A DNA stretch of 64,000 nt from NCBI GenBank assembly GCA_963555705.1, contig OY743172.1, positions 19,591,446 through 19,655,445 of the forward strand. Reading direction: 5' to 3'. Shown piece by piece: positions 36,224 to 48,291 of this stretch (positions are counted from its first letter, which is position 1; every line of letters begins with the position of its first letter). The position numbers and the translations under genes were made by a program. The DNA is from Ligustrum vulgare (lineage: Eukaryota; Streptophyta; Magnoliopsida; Lamiales; Oleaceae). Below the pieces are notes generated by a model that was not told the origin of the DNA, made no database searches, and worked only from the letters and a program-made list of their open reading frames with translations.

Positions 36224-36784
36224 CTACAAATGAAGAGACAAATCAAGTTTCTGATCTTTTTTCCTGTAGTCATCACCCCCATGGCTATGAGTTTTAGTCA
36301 ATTTTGGTAAATTCTGAGAGCATTCTTCATTGAAGCCATTGCACCTTTGAACACTTCTTTGCCAATTGGTCAAGCTTTGTTCATCTGCTTCACATTGATA
36401 CATGTTATTCATATAGTTCCCTCTATATAATACCACATTCTGGAATCTGGGTGCACCATTTGAAGCTCCAAATGGGCTGGAAAACTGACCAAGACTGGCT
36501 GCATGTGCAGTAATATAAGCTGATGTATTAAGAATCCCAATTGGATAGTTGGGAGAGAACACTAATGGGGGATTTGAAAGTGAAGGGAAACTGTTTACAA
36601 CATACTGAGAAGCTCTTTTGTTCTTTCTACCAGAATTTCTCTCCTTTTTATGGGCATTTTGATGGCCTCCCAAAGCTTGTGAACTGTGAAACTTTCTTGA
36701 ACAGTATAGACAGGGAAATGATTTGACTGTGTGATCTTCTGCAACATTTCCTTGTGAACCATGAGTTACATTCTCACCCTCCAT
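36224..36784 (-). CDS. Single C2H2 zinc-finger repressor with EAR motif
   Basis: A 186-residue plant C2H2 transcription factor of the one-finger (C1-1i) class, expected in the nucleus. The finger is FPCLYCSRKFHSSQALGGHQ and onwards: C25, C28, H41, H45 with the plant-specific QALGGH in the recognition helix. It is followed by a basic tract (KKERNSGRKNKR, about 46-57) suitable for nuclear import. The C-terminus LDLSLHL (180-186) is an EAR (LxLxL) motif that in this family recruits TOPLESS-type corepressors, so a repressor role is inferred. The middle is serine/asparagine-rich and unstructured. The chosen ATG lies six bases after a good 3' splice site (GCAG|GAATAATGG). The coding part is intronless, as usual for the class. 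Relatives control flowering, trichome and meristem fate; I cannot assign a specific orthologue. Confidence 0.9.
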   Translation of the reverse strand: MEGENVTHGSQGNVAEDHTVKSFPCLYCSRKFHSSQALGGHQNAHKKERNSGRKNKRASQYVVNSFPSLSNPPLVFSPNYPIGILNTSAYITAHAASLGQFSSPFGASNGAPRFQNVVLYRGNYMNNMYQCEADEQSLTNWQRSVQRCNGFNEECSQNLPKLTKTHSHGGDDYRKKDQKLDLSLHL

Positions 36785-36789
36785 TATTC

Positions 36790-36909
36790 CTGCATATAGT
36801 AATTACAAGACAAGAAAAGGGAAGAAATCCAACTAATTAAAGAGCCCATATCAGTAAAATTCTTTAAAAACCAAATTGTAATAATTATTTCATAAGCAAA
36901 TACTGTTAC
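36790..36909 (-). other. Probable 5'UTR intron of the C2H2 gene
   Basis: The donor reads AAAG|GTAACAG and the acceptor TATATGCAG|GAATA, about 120 bases, just before the ATG. The upstream leader (about 36910-37040) is pyrimidine-rich and has no in-frame use; the open frame 36784-37155 across it is best explained as leader sequence. Confidence 0.55.
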
Positions 36910-37063
36910 CTTTAAACAGTTTAGGTACAAGGCTGGCAAGAACAGCAGAGAAAAGGGAACACAAGAATAAGAACAAGTACAAATTTTCAGAGTTTGAAGT
37001 TGGGTTTTTGATCTGATAAAAATGTAGTTCAGAAAGAGAGTTGGGAAATGTGAAGATGCAGCA

Positions 37064-37071
37064 TTTTTATA
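37064..37071 (-). promoter_or_regulatory. TATA box of the C2H2 gene
   Basis: The minus strand reads TTTATAAAAATGC. Transcription would start near 37040, giving a leader of about 130 bases outside the intron. Confidence 0.55.
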
Positions 37072-37259
37072 AAAAAAGAGTGCAGGCACAAGAGGGTGAA
37101 TGGGCTTTGGGAACTGAAGAGATAAGAGAGGAATCAGGGAACAAGTATCCTCCAATACGTTTCTGCAAGCTGAGGCAAAGAGAGTGATTGGTGAATGAGG
37201 ATAGAAGAGAGAGAGATTCCATTTTCGACTTTTGCAGGAGTTTTCAATCTTCTCTTTAA

Positions 37260-38838
37260 TTCATAGTTTTATAGTTGTTGCTTTTATCTTCATCAATCAA
37301 TATGAATTGATGCTCTCCATTAATTATTGCGCACATCGTCAAGTTGCCTACATAACCAACTAACCTGCTGGTAATGAAGCATAAAGGATTTTGTTCCTTC
37401 TTCTGCATCTTGTAGATAGACATTCTTGTATCAACTTTCTTTAAAAACTCTTTTAACAAGACAATTTACTTTCCAAATATTATTCAAATGTACTTTCCAA
37501 AAATTATTCAAACGTGTTCAAAAGAATTTTCTTTAACCACATAAGCAATTTTTGACTTTTCAACAGTCTGCCCAACGGGCACTATGCAACATCACGTAAA
37601 ATCACTTTAAGATTTTTCACCCTTGTTTACAATAATACGTACCAAACTTGACCCCCTGTTTTCAAGGCGGACCAGCCCCCACCGGAAACCCAAGTTTTTT
37701 TTTTTTTAAATTAATTGGAATAAGAAACTGAAAAATAAATTTAATGAGGTCAAGAAGAATTGAACATTTGTGGGACTTAGGGACATGCGTATATATACAT
37801 TATCACTATACCATTATGTTGTTTGTTGATTTCTTTTTCCTTCAATTATATACATATTATCTTTAAAGTTCAAACTTAAAAAATCTAAGTAGTTCGGGTC
37901 GGGGCGGAGCAACTGCTCTAATGCCATTGCTACCCTGTTTGGTGTAAATTAAAATTTCAAGTTAAAATTAACAATCAATTTCAAATATTTCGTATGATAA
38001 CAACTTTTCAACAACATATTTTATCAAGTTTTATCAAAATCTATTAAAATTTTAATTTTATCTCCACCAAATAGGGACAGAATAAGAGTGGAATACCGTA
38101 AATTACATTCATGTATAGCCTTATTCATTTTGGGACATAAATCGCGACACATACACATCATTGTCGTGACTCGTGAATGATTGAGATTGTTATACTCGAA
38201 ATTTTTTCATCTATATATATGAAGCACGAAAAGTCTTTTTATTACAGATGTGATATCCTCAGAGGTCTCTGTCATTGGCATATTATTATCCTCAAGATCA
38301 GATCTCTCATTGGCATATAATATTTGCTTGCTTATAATCATTTTGAGCAGATAAATGAAAATTTCTTAAGGTGACGGAGAAAGAAGAGACTGAATAGAAA
38401 TCACGGGGCGAGATGAGCAGAATTTTAGATGAGAATCGAGTAATTCATAAACCAGTAGTCCCCCACTAGTTGCACAGAGAGAGAGAGAGAGAGAGAGGTA
38501 AATGCCTTGCCTCGGTTCATTGAAAAAGGCTATGCTCTTGTATTCTGCCAACAATAAATAGTTATGGGAACAACCACAGTCGCCCATATCATCTGACTCC
38601 CAGTCCCCACCGCCAACTCTGTGCAACTTGTTGCTTTTCAGCCATTCGTTGCATGCCCTGGATTTACAGCGGTCCATTTCCCCAAATGCACCATGCACTC
38701 TACCAATGTTTAACCAAAAAAAGTTCATTCAGAAAATTATTACCTGTATAAAGTTCAAAAACAATTTTCTTATTGAAACAATTTTTTACTTTTCAAAAGT
38801 CTTGTCAAATAGAGCTTCGTAACTTTTCTTTACTTTAA
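37260..38838. other. Intergenic stretch upstream of the C2H2 gene
   Basis: No supported gene. A SINE-like sequence lies at 37715-37822. A GA repeat at 38478-38496 gives a leucine/serine stretch to a 120-residue minus-strand frame (38366-38728) that otherwise matches no family I recognise. Confidence 0.4.
37715..37822 (-). repeat. SINE-like sequence
   Basis: The minus strand has TGGTATAGTGATAATG (A-box-like) and, about 30 bases on, TGTTCAATTCTTC (a degenerate B box), then a T-rich end. Weaker than the candidate at 21735. Confidence 0.35.
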
Positions 38839-39261
38839 AGCATCTCCAATAAGTTCTCTAAACTTGAGATGCTCTTTATTTTAGATAGTCAACCCTTAAA
38901 ATTTCACTCAAATAGACTCTCTACTTTAATATTTTGATTTAGAGAGTGAGTTTGACTCTCCAGATTTGAAGAGTCAAATCCACTCTCTGTTATTAAATAC
39001 ATTCAAAAAGTTTCAATTTTCAATGTTCCTACATTAGTTTTCTTTATACAGATTTAATATAATTGGTCATTCACTTTTAAAAAAATAAATATTAACTAAA
39101 AAAAGAAAGAAAATAAATATTTTTATGAAAAAGTAAAATAAAGAGGAAAAAATAAAGAGTTTGTTGGAGCTTTAAAAAAAATTACTCTTTAAATTTAAAG
39201 ATGTTTTCTATTATATAGAATATGATCTTTAAATGTAAAGAGTTTATTAGAGATGATCTTA
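38836..39261. mobile_element. MITE with inverted ends, about 425 bp
   Basis: The left end AGCATCTCCAATAAGTTCTC and, inverted, the right end AGATCATCTCTAATAAACTC match well. Internal CTCTAAA and TTTAAAG text is mirrored. No coding potential. The target duplication is unclear. Confidence 0.65.
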
Positions 39262-39270
39262 GGACATGCC

Positions 39271-39947
39271 TGAGAATTTTTTTCACCGATCTTGATCGAT
39301 CTTGGATCGCGTATTGTTTGATCGATTTGAACAATAGAACAAAATAATCAAAATATAAGTGCAAGAACACCAAGATTTTTCAGCCAAAGGCCCCGGATGT
39401 TCGATAATTCAAGAATCATCTATATCCCCCGTTGAGCAATCCATCAAATTTGGATTTTCGCTCAAATTCCACTAAGCACATCAAGAAATTCATCGCATTA
39501 CAGGATTGATATCAAGAACACCTAAAATATTCCTAAAACGAATCCTACACCCCACTAAGCAATCGATCGGATTTCACCAAGAATAAACTTCATCTTCTAT
39601 GTTTTACACCATTGTAAAATCACTCTAATCACCAAGAAAATAGATAACAAAGGGAGAACAACAATTAGACTTCACCAAGAAGTCTTGTTCAAACTTTAAC
39701 CTAAAATTGCCCCACCAAAATGAGAGCAAAGAAGAGGAGAGTCCGATCCTATTGTGTTGGAGAGAAAATGGGATGCCTCCTTCACATTTTCTTATGTCCC
39801 ATCAATTCTATCTTCCATCCCACGAACACCAAATGCAGGGAGTGTATATATAGATAAGTGCCTAAGTAATGTGGGTCAAAAACCATTTTAGGCCCAATAG
39901 CTAAAAACGTGTTTTGCCCCGAGAAAGTGAGTAACACATTTCCAACA
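39271..39947 (-). mobile_element. Ty1/copia LTR (3' LTR of a truncated element)
   Basis: On the minus strand it begins TGTTGGAAATGTG and ends AAATTCTCA, giving the TG...CA ends of an LTR of 677 bp. A purine-rich AAGGTAGAGAA lies just before the TG, as a polypurine tract would. RNase H-like text lies upstream on the same strand (40335-40490), so this reads as the 3' LTR of a copia element whose upstream part is lost. Confidence 0.65.
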
Positions 39948-40334
39948 TTCTCTACCTTACTATGAACTTGAGTGCACCAATAGTGAATTTGAGCAACCAA
40001 TTTAATATCATCTTGCTCCCACGCACCTGAAAAAAAAGTTATGATTTTAGTACCATATCTGAGGAAATGATTGATAAAAACATTTATTCAGGCTTTATTC
40101 ACCATATGACATATCTCAAATAAAATGTGCATTTATTCAAAATTTCTTTCACGTGTGACACCTTAAACAAAATGCATCAAATTTTCTCCATATATAGTGC
40201 AACCATGAATAATTGGATTTTTCATAAATTTTATAACATGCTAACAGTCAAAGTATATAATCATGTCACTAACAAAACCACAATGTTTATTTAGAAGACA
40301 TTAAATATCAAAGATCATTTAATGACTCATATGG

Positions 40335-40490
40335 TGCTAATATACTCAGACTCGATCATGGATAAAAAGAACTATGTGCAAAAATATGTGATTTGCAACT
40401 CACATAACCATCACACAATGTGAAAACACTTAGAAGGAAAACAACATTCAATTACCAATATCATCTGCATAACATACATCTATAAATCCT
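40335..40490 (-). pseudogene. Ty1/copia RNase H fragment
   Basis: The minus strand, with stops, translates to GFIDVCYADDIGN and SMIESEYIST, matching the copia RNase H pattern GYxDADxAGD ... STxEAEYxA. It sits about 390 bases before the LTR at 39947, the expected order. The rest of the polyprotein is absent. Confidence 0.55.
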
Positions 40491-40655
40491 CACAATATCA
40501 CATTGTGTATAGCACTTAAACATAAGACCCATATCATAATATTCCCTTAGATTCAGTGTACAAATTTCAAAACTTCTCATTTATAAGTATTAACAATGAA
40601 CCAATCAAAAACAATATCATCAAAATACAATAACAAGAAGTCTATAATGCTGAGT

Positions 40656-41475
40656 CCTCATTCATTAGAGGTAAAACTCCTTTCAAGGGTAATAATAAAA
40701 CTTGGAACCACAATAAGAACAATCCTAGGCAAATCAAAGAATATCAGACTAAGAAATTTATTCCTAACAAACCTAGAGATAAAAGACTTGATAGGTTTGA
40801 TAATAAAAGGTCTGATCATAGCACTTTTGAGACTAAAAGATATGATAATTACAAATTTGATAGAAAGATGGAAGACACTAGGAAATGTTTTTATTGTGGT
40901 AAAATGGATCATCTTGTTAATAATACTTGAAGAAAATAATGGATAATAAGAATAATCAGCAAGAAACTGTGGATATTCAGAATAATAGTAGGGTTGTTTA
41001 TGTTACCACTTCTTCAAAAATGAAAGATGAACGGATTCTTGACTTTGGCTGTACATTTCATATGTGCCCTTATAGGGATTTGTTTGTTAATTTCTCTGAC
41101 TATGCCTCTGGTTCTGTGAAATTGGGCAATGATGTATCCTGTTTAAAGGGGTTGGGAAAGTGATATTAAAACTTTGTGATAATAATACATTAACCTTAAA
41201 TCATAATAGGCATGTTCCTGGCCTAAGAAGAAACATAATCTCCTTAGGAATTCTGGATGACGAAGGTTATGACATTAGAGTCAATAATGGATACACAAAG
41301 ATTTTGAGAAATAATTTGTTGATTACTAGAACAGCGAATGATATTTACATTCTTTCTGTACAACCCAATTCTTCTATTTCTCTTACTGTTGAAAATCTTA
41401 ATAATGACTTGTCTGATCTTTGGCATAAAGATTAGGTCATGTAGGACAAAAAAGTCTCAAATTGTTGGGAAAGAA
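40656..41475 (+). pseudogene. Ty1/copia gag-protease fragment
   Basis: Across frames the plus strand shows the end of gag with a zinc knuckle (CFYCGKMDHLVNN at about 40885-40925, last cysteine replaced by threonine and then a stop), a protease (ERILDFGCTFHMCP at about 41030, DSG changed to DFG, then HVPGLRRNIISLG) and a gag-pre-integrase box (DLWHKD, stop, GHVGQKSLKLLG) ending near 41475. It faces the opposite way to the copia LTR on its left, so it is a separate insertion. Its right end abuts the gypsy LTR. Confidence 0.75.
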
Positions 41476-43115
41476 ACCTACATGGTGTCAAAGAGAAGAA
41501 ATCAAAGGTTGGAGGAACGAATTGAAGGATTTGAGAGCTTAAATGGGAAAATCGAGAAGAAGATAAAGTTTGGGGATTAAATTGCAACAATTGAAAGTTG
41601 GGAATTGAAGTTGCAATTAAAAGTCAGGGACCAACTTACACAGCCAAAAAAAGATGGAAGTCGCGATTGCTGGATACATACCACACGATAGCGAGATGGT
41701 GTGAATTAATAACCCGAGAGTTATAGACGTAACCACGCGATCGCTAGGGTATAAGCCACGCGATCGTGCGCTTATCCGGCTGGGCCAACTGTGGGCTTTT
41801 TCTCGCGATTTTCAACAGAATTCTCTCTTTCTCGACATAGGTTTCTCCAAAATCTATATAAGCAACACAAGAGGCATGAGATCTGGACCTTTGCCTCTCC
41901 ATAGAACGAGCTACAATCAAGCTTATCACGCCAAATTCTTGGGAGATCGGAGTATTGCAAAGGGGCGAAACTTGGAGATAATTGAAGAATTGATAATTGA
42001 TGCAATCTTTCCATTCTTCTTTGTTATTTTCAATGAGTGTCATTATATTTTATTTTTGCTATTTAAATATGATGTGTAGCTAAATTTAATGTTGGGATGA
42101 ACGATGTAGCCTAGTTAATTATTTTAATTTTATATTCCTTGTTTTTTCTCGCGATTTTCAACAGAATTCTCTCTTTCTCGACATAGGTTTCTCCAAAATC
42201 TATATAAGCAACACAAGAGGCATGAGATCTGGACCTTTGCCTCTCCATAGAACGAGCTACAATCAAGCTTTTCACGCCAAATTCTTGGGAGATCGGAGCA
42301 TTGCAAAGGGGCGAAACTTGGAGATAGTTGAAGAATTGATAATTGGTGCAATCTTTCCATTCTTCTTTGTTATTTCAATGAGCGTCATTATATTTTATTT
42401 TTGCTATTTAAATATGATGTGTAGCTAAATTTAATGTTGGGATGAACGATGTAGCCTAGTTAATTATTTTAATTTTATATTCCTTGTTTTAACGATTTAA
42501 TGCATGTGTTGATTTATTATTGTGTTTCATGCGTGAATGAACTGACCACTCTTTCATGATTTAATGTGTTATTTTCATAATCCGAGATGTGAGTTAATAA
42601 CATAGATCTAGGTAATAAATTCGGTAATTGAACGAGAGATAGAGATATACTCTTGTTATTATTGCGATCGTGTGTGAATTCTTGTGTGTAATGCATCTAG
42701 ATAAGAAATATTCGGACCCAATGTAGAGATACAATGTTGACTTATTTAGGTAGGATTTATTTAAACTCGAGAGATGAATCTCAATTTGAATTAGTGAATT
42801 CGATCGAACACATATTTAGAAAATAAAACTGGAATTGGAGTTAATATAATTAGCTAGGTGAAATCAGGATTCCCAACTACTTTACAATCATTTTAAAACA
42901 AAAACAAATTTCACAATTTTAATTCTTAGTTTAGTTTAATTTATTAGTTTTAGTTCGCAATCAAAAATCGTCCTTGTTTGTTCAAATAAAGTTTAGAACT
43001 AAAATATTTCGATAATTAATAGCAGTCTCCGTGTGACGATAATCCGGACTCTAAAGTCCACTTTATTACTTCTCACGGCCCGTACACTTTCGGGGATATT
43101 TCGCTTCGCGTGATA
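41476..43115 (+). mobile_element. Ty3/gypsy 5' LTR, left end missing
   Basis: It resembles the LTR that starts at 46409 (ACCTACATGG, AAGTTTGGGGA, TTGAAAGTTGG, AACCCGAGAGT, CCACGCGATCGC in the same order) but lacks about the first 115 bases. It continues through AT-rich LTR text to GATATCGGTGAACA. It contains a 346-bp tandem duplication. The junction with copia text on the left and with RNase H coding sequence on the right shows that both edges are rearranged. The two LTRs differ clearly, so the copy is old or the halves come from different family members. Confidence 0.6.
41801..42490. repeat. 346-bp tandem duplication within the gypsy LTR
   Basis: TCTCGCGATTTTCAACAGAA at 41801 recurs at 42147 and the two units match almost base for base to about 42490. 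Both units hold a TATATAAG box (CTATATAAGCAAC), so the LTR promoter region is doubled. Confidence 0.9.
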
Positions 43116-43144
43116 TCGGTGAACACTCGGCCCTCAAGTATTAA

Positions 43145-44599
43145 TTGGCAAAGAAAGATGCCAAGCCGCAATTAATTAGATGGGTTCTTCTTCTCCAAGA
43201 GTTTGATTTGAAGATTCGTGACAAGAAGGGGACCGAAAACCTTGTAACCGATCACTTATCTAGCCTTGAGCAAACCGAGGAAGTTATTGATGAAGAGATA
43301 AGTGAGGTATTCCCAGATGACCAACTTTTTCAAATCATGGATCTTCTACAAGCTTCTAGCGTGTCATGGTATGCGGACCATGTGAATTTTCTTGCAAGTG
43401 GCATCACTCCCCCGGACCGCTCTTATTAACAAAAGAAGAAGTTCTTTTCGGATATCAAGCACTATTTTGGGGATGACCCGTTATTGTTCAAAAGGGGTCC
43501 GGATCAAGTCATGAGAAGGTGTGTGCCCGAGGAGGAGATGGAGATGATTCTTGAGCAACATCACTCTTCACCTTATGGAGGTCATTTTGGTACAGTGAAA
43601 ACCGCATCAAAGGTTCTTCAGTCGGGATTTTATTGGCCCACCTTGTTCAAGGATGCTCACATACTTGTGTCCAAATGTGATCGATGCCAACGTCGAGGTA
43701 ATATCTCTAATCGAAATGAAATGCCTTTGGATTCTATTTTAGAAGTGGAAATATTCGATGTTTGGGGTATTGATTTCATGGGACCTTTCCCATCGTCTTT
43801 TTCAAATCAATACATTTTAGTTATGGTAGACTATGTGTCAAAGTGGGTAGAAGCGGTATCACTGCCCACCAATGATGCTCGAGTGGTGGTGAACTTTTTA
43901 AATAAAAATATTTTTACTCGTTATGGCACCCCTCGAGCTATCATTAGTGATGGAGGAAAACACTTTTGTAACCGCCTCTTCGACTCACTTTTGACCAAGT
44001 ATGGAGTCAAACATCGAATATCCACTCCTTATCATCCACAAACAAGTGGGCATGTTGAAATTTCAAATAGAGAGTTGAAAAAGATCCTTGAAGTGATGGT
44101 GAATGCCTCGAGGAAAGATTGGTCCAAGAAATTGGATGATGCATTATGGGCATACCGCACCGCTTTCAAATCCCTCCCAGTTGAGCTTGAGCACCGAGCC
44201 TATTGGGCAGCAAAAGTCTTGAATTTTGATATGAAGTCGGCAGGTGAGAAAAAACTACTCCAACTCAATGAACTAGATGAGTTGTGCCTTGAGTCATATG
44301 AGAATGCTAGGATTTACAAAAAAAAGACAAAGAAGTGGCATAACAAGAACATCATGATGCGGGACTTCCAAGTCGGGTAACAAGTACTTCTTTACAACTC
44401 AAGACTTAGATTGTTTCTAGGTAAACTCCGCTCTAGATGGTCGGGACCTTTCACAATTGCTCAAATCTTCCCACATGGAGCGGTAGAACTTTATCATGGA
44501 AGCAAAGGGAACTTCAAAGTCAATGGGCAACACTTGAAGCCATACTTGGATGGTGATTATGAAAAAGAGAAGTCATCCATCCCTCTTGCAGATCCGTAG
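43145..44599 (+). pseudogene. Ty3/gypsy RNase H tail and integrase
   Basis: The Pol C-terminus is of Tat/Athila type. The end of RNase H ([21 protein letters not shown]) is followed by integrase with the HHCC zinc finger ([13 protein letters not shown] ... CDRCQRRG), and the core DDE residues sit in [17 protein letters not shown] and [11 protein letters not shown]. After FKSLP the text jumps to [10 protein letters not shown], so about 15 residues of the usual segment are missing. In-frame stops lie at 43427-43429 and 44378-44380, and the frame then continues to 44599. Gag, protease, RT and most of RNase H are gone. No functional product is expected. Confidence 0.9.
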
Positions 44600-46408
44600 T
44601 GATCGTATCCTAAAGTCGAGCTAATTACTCTAACCAAGCGCTTTTTGGGAGGCAACCCAAATTTCTACTCTTTTAATTACTTGTTGATATTTACTTGTCG
44701 CCTCTTTATTATGTCTAACTTGGTTAATCACCAACTTTTGTAGGTTCAAAACTTTTGAAATCCTACATTTTTATTATGTCAAACTTGGTTAATCACCAAC
44801 TTTTATAGGTTCAAAATTTTTGAAATCTTAAGCAACCTTGTCCCCAACAAGTTTGGGGGAGATTGCGTATCAAGAGAATCAAAGCTTAGGTCAATTTGGA
44901 ACATCATTCATGCATCAATCCGGGGAAGTTCCATCACCCATTCCTTTCTTTTTATTATCCTATTGTCAATATTGAGGACAATGTTTGATTTAAGTTTGGG
45001 GGTGTTGGGATCATATTGCTATATGAACATTTTAGATAGTCTTGCCGACTTATAAGATTTTGATGTTTGAAATTTATGTTAATTCATGAGTTATGACCAA
45101 ATGTGCTACTTGTGCTACTTTCTATAAAATGCTTATCCATGTAAGATCCTACGTACATTGAGCACAACAGTCATGTTTAATTGTCGGTGAGTTTGAGAAT
45201 TGTTGAAGAGAGAAGAAGTTAAAGGAGTAGATAAACTAGGTTGTGAGCTTGTATTTTTTATTTTTATCAACCTATCAAATGTTTCCCAATACTCTAAATC
45301 TCTTGATCCTAATATAAGATAAGTTAGGGGGTGGTTGAACCGGTGAAGGAAACGGTCTAGACGTGTAGTAATTCCATGCATGTGGAAGTAAATTTTTGTG
45401 TGGAGTGTCTTTCGCCAAGTATAAGCTAAGTAATGACCATATGCTAGAGTTCTAAGCCCATTTTAATTTTTGCATTGCATTTCCCTATCTCGAAGCCTTT
45501 TTGACTCGAGTTATTAAGCCCGTAGGAGTATCTTGAAACTTAGTGCCTTAAGTTTGAAACTTGGGAGTCACCGGCCGAAAGTTCGCTACATGGATCAATT
45601 AGAAAGCTTAATGAGTAGGGTATTCACACACATACACACTTGAAAAAAAAAAAAGCACATTATCATTGCATTCGCTTAATAAGTCTTCCCCACTTCATAG
45701 TCTTTTTGACTCGAGTTAATAAGTCCGTAGGGGTATTTTGAAACCTGGTACCCTTTGATCTAAAAAATCGGGGAGCTGCCGACCTAAAGTTCGCTATATG
45801 AGTCAATTAGAAAGCTTAAAGGAGTGGGGAAGTCACGAACAAACATCATGTTAGTTGTTAGAAATCATGCATTTGTACTTGCATAAGGGTTTTGATGAAT
45901 ATTGGGTTTGAATTGCTTAGTATAAACTTGAATGTCGAAGCACTCATTAGTGGAGAGTCACTGCATTTCTAGGTTGTTGAGATTGTCGGTAAAATACACA
46001 CAAACTAGAGTGGAAAACGAAAAGAGCGATTTGAGAGTACCCTCTAGAATTGCATCCCGAGAGAGGAAAGAAAAATATTTATTGGGGGATGAATGTCACG
46101 AGTGGGAAAGGAAAGAATTGACACTAATGGTGGGTTAGTTTTGACTTGAAACCTCTCTACTCATCAACATTCTTGAATCTTATTGACGATTGAAAGAGAC
46201 TATGCACACACACACCGATCAAACATCTGATAAGCCAAACTCATTTTCGTAGCGTTATTTGGGAACATAATTGTGAATTAATTATGCAATTTCACACTCA
46301 TGGAAGACTGCAAGTTATCTAGCATTGTTTATCATTATGTCATTATTTTTGTAGATGCATGTAAATATTCTTGCTCGGGACGAGCAAGAGTTTAAGTTTG
46401 GGGGTATT
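44600..46408 (+). mobile_element. Gypsy spacer between integrase and 3' LTR
   Basis: Non-coding internal region typical of Tat/Athila elements. It contains a 64-bp-period repeat (about 44707-44830, AACTTGGTTAATCACCAACT twice), two related ~150-base blocks at 45480-45630 and 45690-45835 (TTTTTGACTCGAGTTA, AAAGTTCGCTA, CAATTAGAAAGCTTAA), and three AAGTTTGGGGG purine-rich motifs. The last of these (46394-46408) directly precedes the LTR and serves as the polypurine tract. Confidence 0.75.
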
Positions 46409-48291
46409 TGTTGAGTGCATTTTACATGAATATTTCACATATTTTTTGTGGTACTTTTTGAGTAATTTTGACAAATTCCTACTTAATTGTGCATATTTTG
46501 TGGTTAAATAGGTTCAACATTTAACTACATGGAGAAAACACAAGAAAGAGCTAAATGGATGAATAATTGAAGAAATTGTGGAGAAAAGAGTCAAATCTAT
46601 CATAGATTCAAAGTTTGGGGACCAGATTGTCACTTCCGGAAAGTTGTGGATCGCATGAGCAATTGATCGAATGACTAAATTGCAAGTTTCGAAAGTTGAA
46701 GGACTCAAATGCACTTATGGAAGGGCTTAATTGAAAGAAATCGAAAGCTTTGAGGACTAAGTTGATCTACATTGAAAGTTGGAGGACCCCAATTGCAAAT
46801 TATTGAAGGTCCGAGCTGCAAAACCACGCCCAGGTGAGCCACTCAATAGCGTGGCTCGATTCAGGTCGCGTTCGCAACTCACGCAAGAAACCCAACCCGA
46901 GAGTCAGCATATCAACCACGCGATCGCGAGGTCATGATTTTGAAAAAAGAGGAAATCACATGTAGCCATGTTTTTAAAGATCACAATTCATTTTTAAGAT
47001 AATTGGTTTAATATTTCAAAAATCAGGTCCTACTTACCTATTTAACATATAAAACTATATATAATATAAACATAATTATCTATTATATATTATATTAAAA
47101 CTAATTTATATCTATATATAATATATAAAAGTAGCTGAGTCAACCCCAGTCAACTTCACTGTTTCCCTCCAAAACTCTTGTACTATGTGCTGATTTTATT
47201 TATTTATTTTTCCAATTTTTGGGGACTTCAATATTTATCATGTTCACACTACTCATATCTCTCATCCAATAATCAATTTAAAAACCCTCTTAAAAAATAG
47301 TTGTTCCTTCAATATTTATTTATTATTTTCAAAATCCCTGACGTCTACTTACATTCTTCAATATTTATTGTGTTTATATGGTTTCTATTTTCCGTCGCCT
47401 AATTACACTGGAAAGCCAGTTATTTTTTTTTAATTTTTTTTCCATATAATTATTATGAAGATATACACAATAATAAAAGATTCAATTAAAGGGTTATTTC
47501 TTTGAAAAAATGTGTACTGTTTAACATGACCCCTCGACTCCACCTTCTATTTATCACGTTTTATGATTCAAAATTTATGGTGCGGTGGTAATTCTTATTA
47601 GTTATTAATATTACAAACCAGTTGAAAATAAAAAATCGTAAATTATTTTTTGAAAAAGTAAAAAGGATTGAAACCACTCTTTTCTTCAAAACCTGTGATA
47701 TTTTGAGTCGTTGAACATAGATTTGAATTTCTGACAAAAAAGAAAAATATTAAAACAATAATATTGTAGAGAAAGTTTCGAAAACAATATAGAATGCAAA
47801 ATTATTTTGGACTAATAAGAGGATTTGTTAATAGTCTATTTATATTATGTTCTACATTTCTCTGTTGGGGTTGCAATGTGTTAACTAATGCTGGGTTATT
47901 TAGAGTAGTTTTGGGTTGGATAGATACGTTAATGGTTTCGGCCGTTAAGTGGAGAAAAACCATATTATTCATGGGTCAATATATATATATATATATATAT
48001 TTGATGAAATTGTATATCACATTGTATAAAAAATAATAAAAACAAGAATATTATTTTTTTTTTAAATTTGCTTTTACCGAGAAGTTTTTTTTTTTTTGAT
48101 ATAACAACGATAATTTGTTTGGTTTTACTTATTTATATTTGGCTTTTTTGTGTCAAAATATCTCTTTTCATAAAAAAAATGTGTTCTTCTAACGTTTTCA
48201 ATCTTACAAATAAATATTTGTGTTCAGTTATACAAATTCAAAGTAAGATTTTCAGTTAAAAATTATGTCGAAATTTTATTACTAGATAATA

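Noticed and set aside
36784..37155. 123-residue ORF directly upstream of the C2H2 gene
   Set aside because: It covers the inferred TATA box, leader and intron of that gene, and its residues match no family.
38366..38728. 120-residue minus-strand ORF
   Set aside because: No recognisable domain, atypical composition, and a leucine/serine stretch produced by a GA microsatellite. No promoter or splice signals were found.
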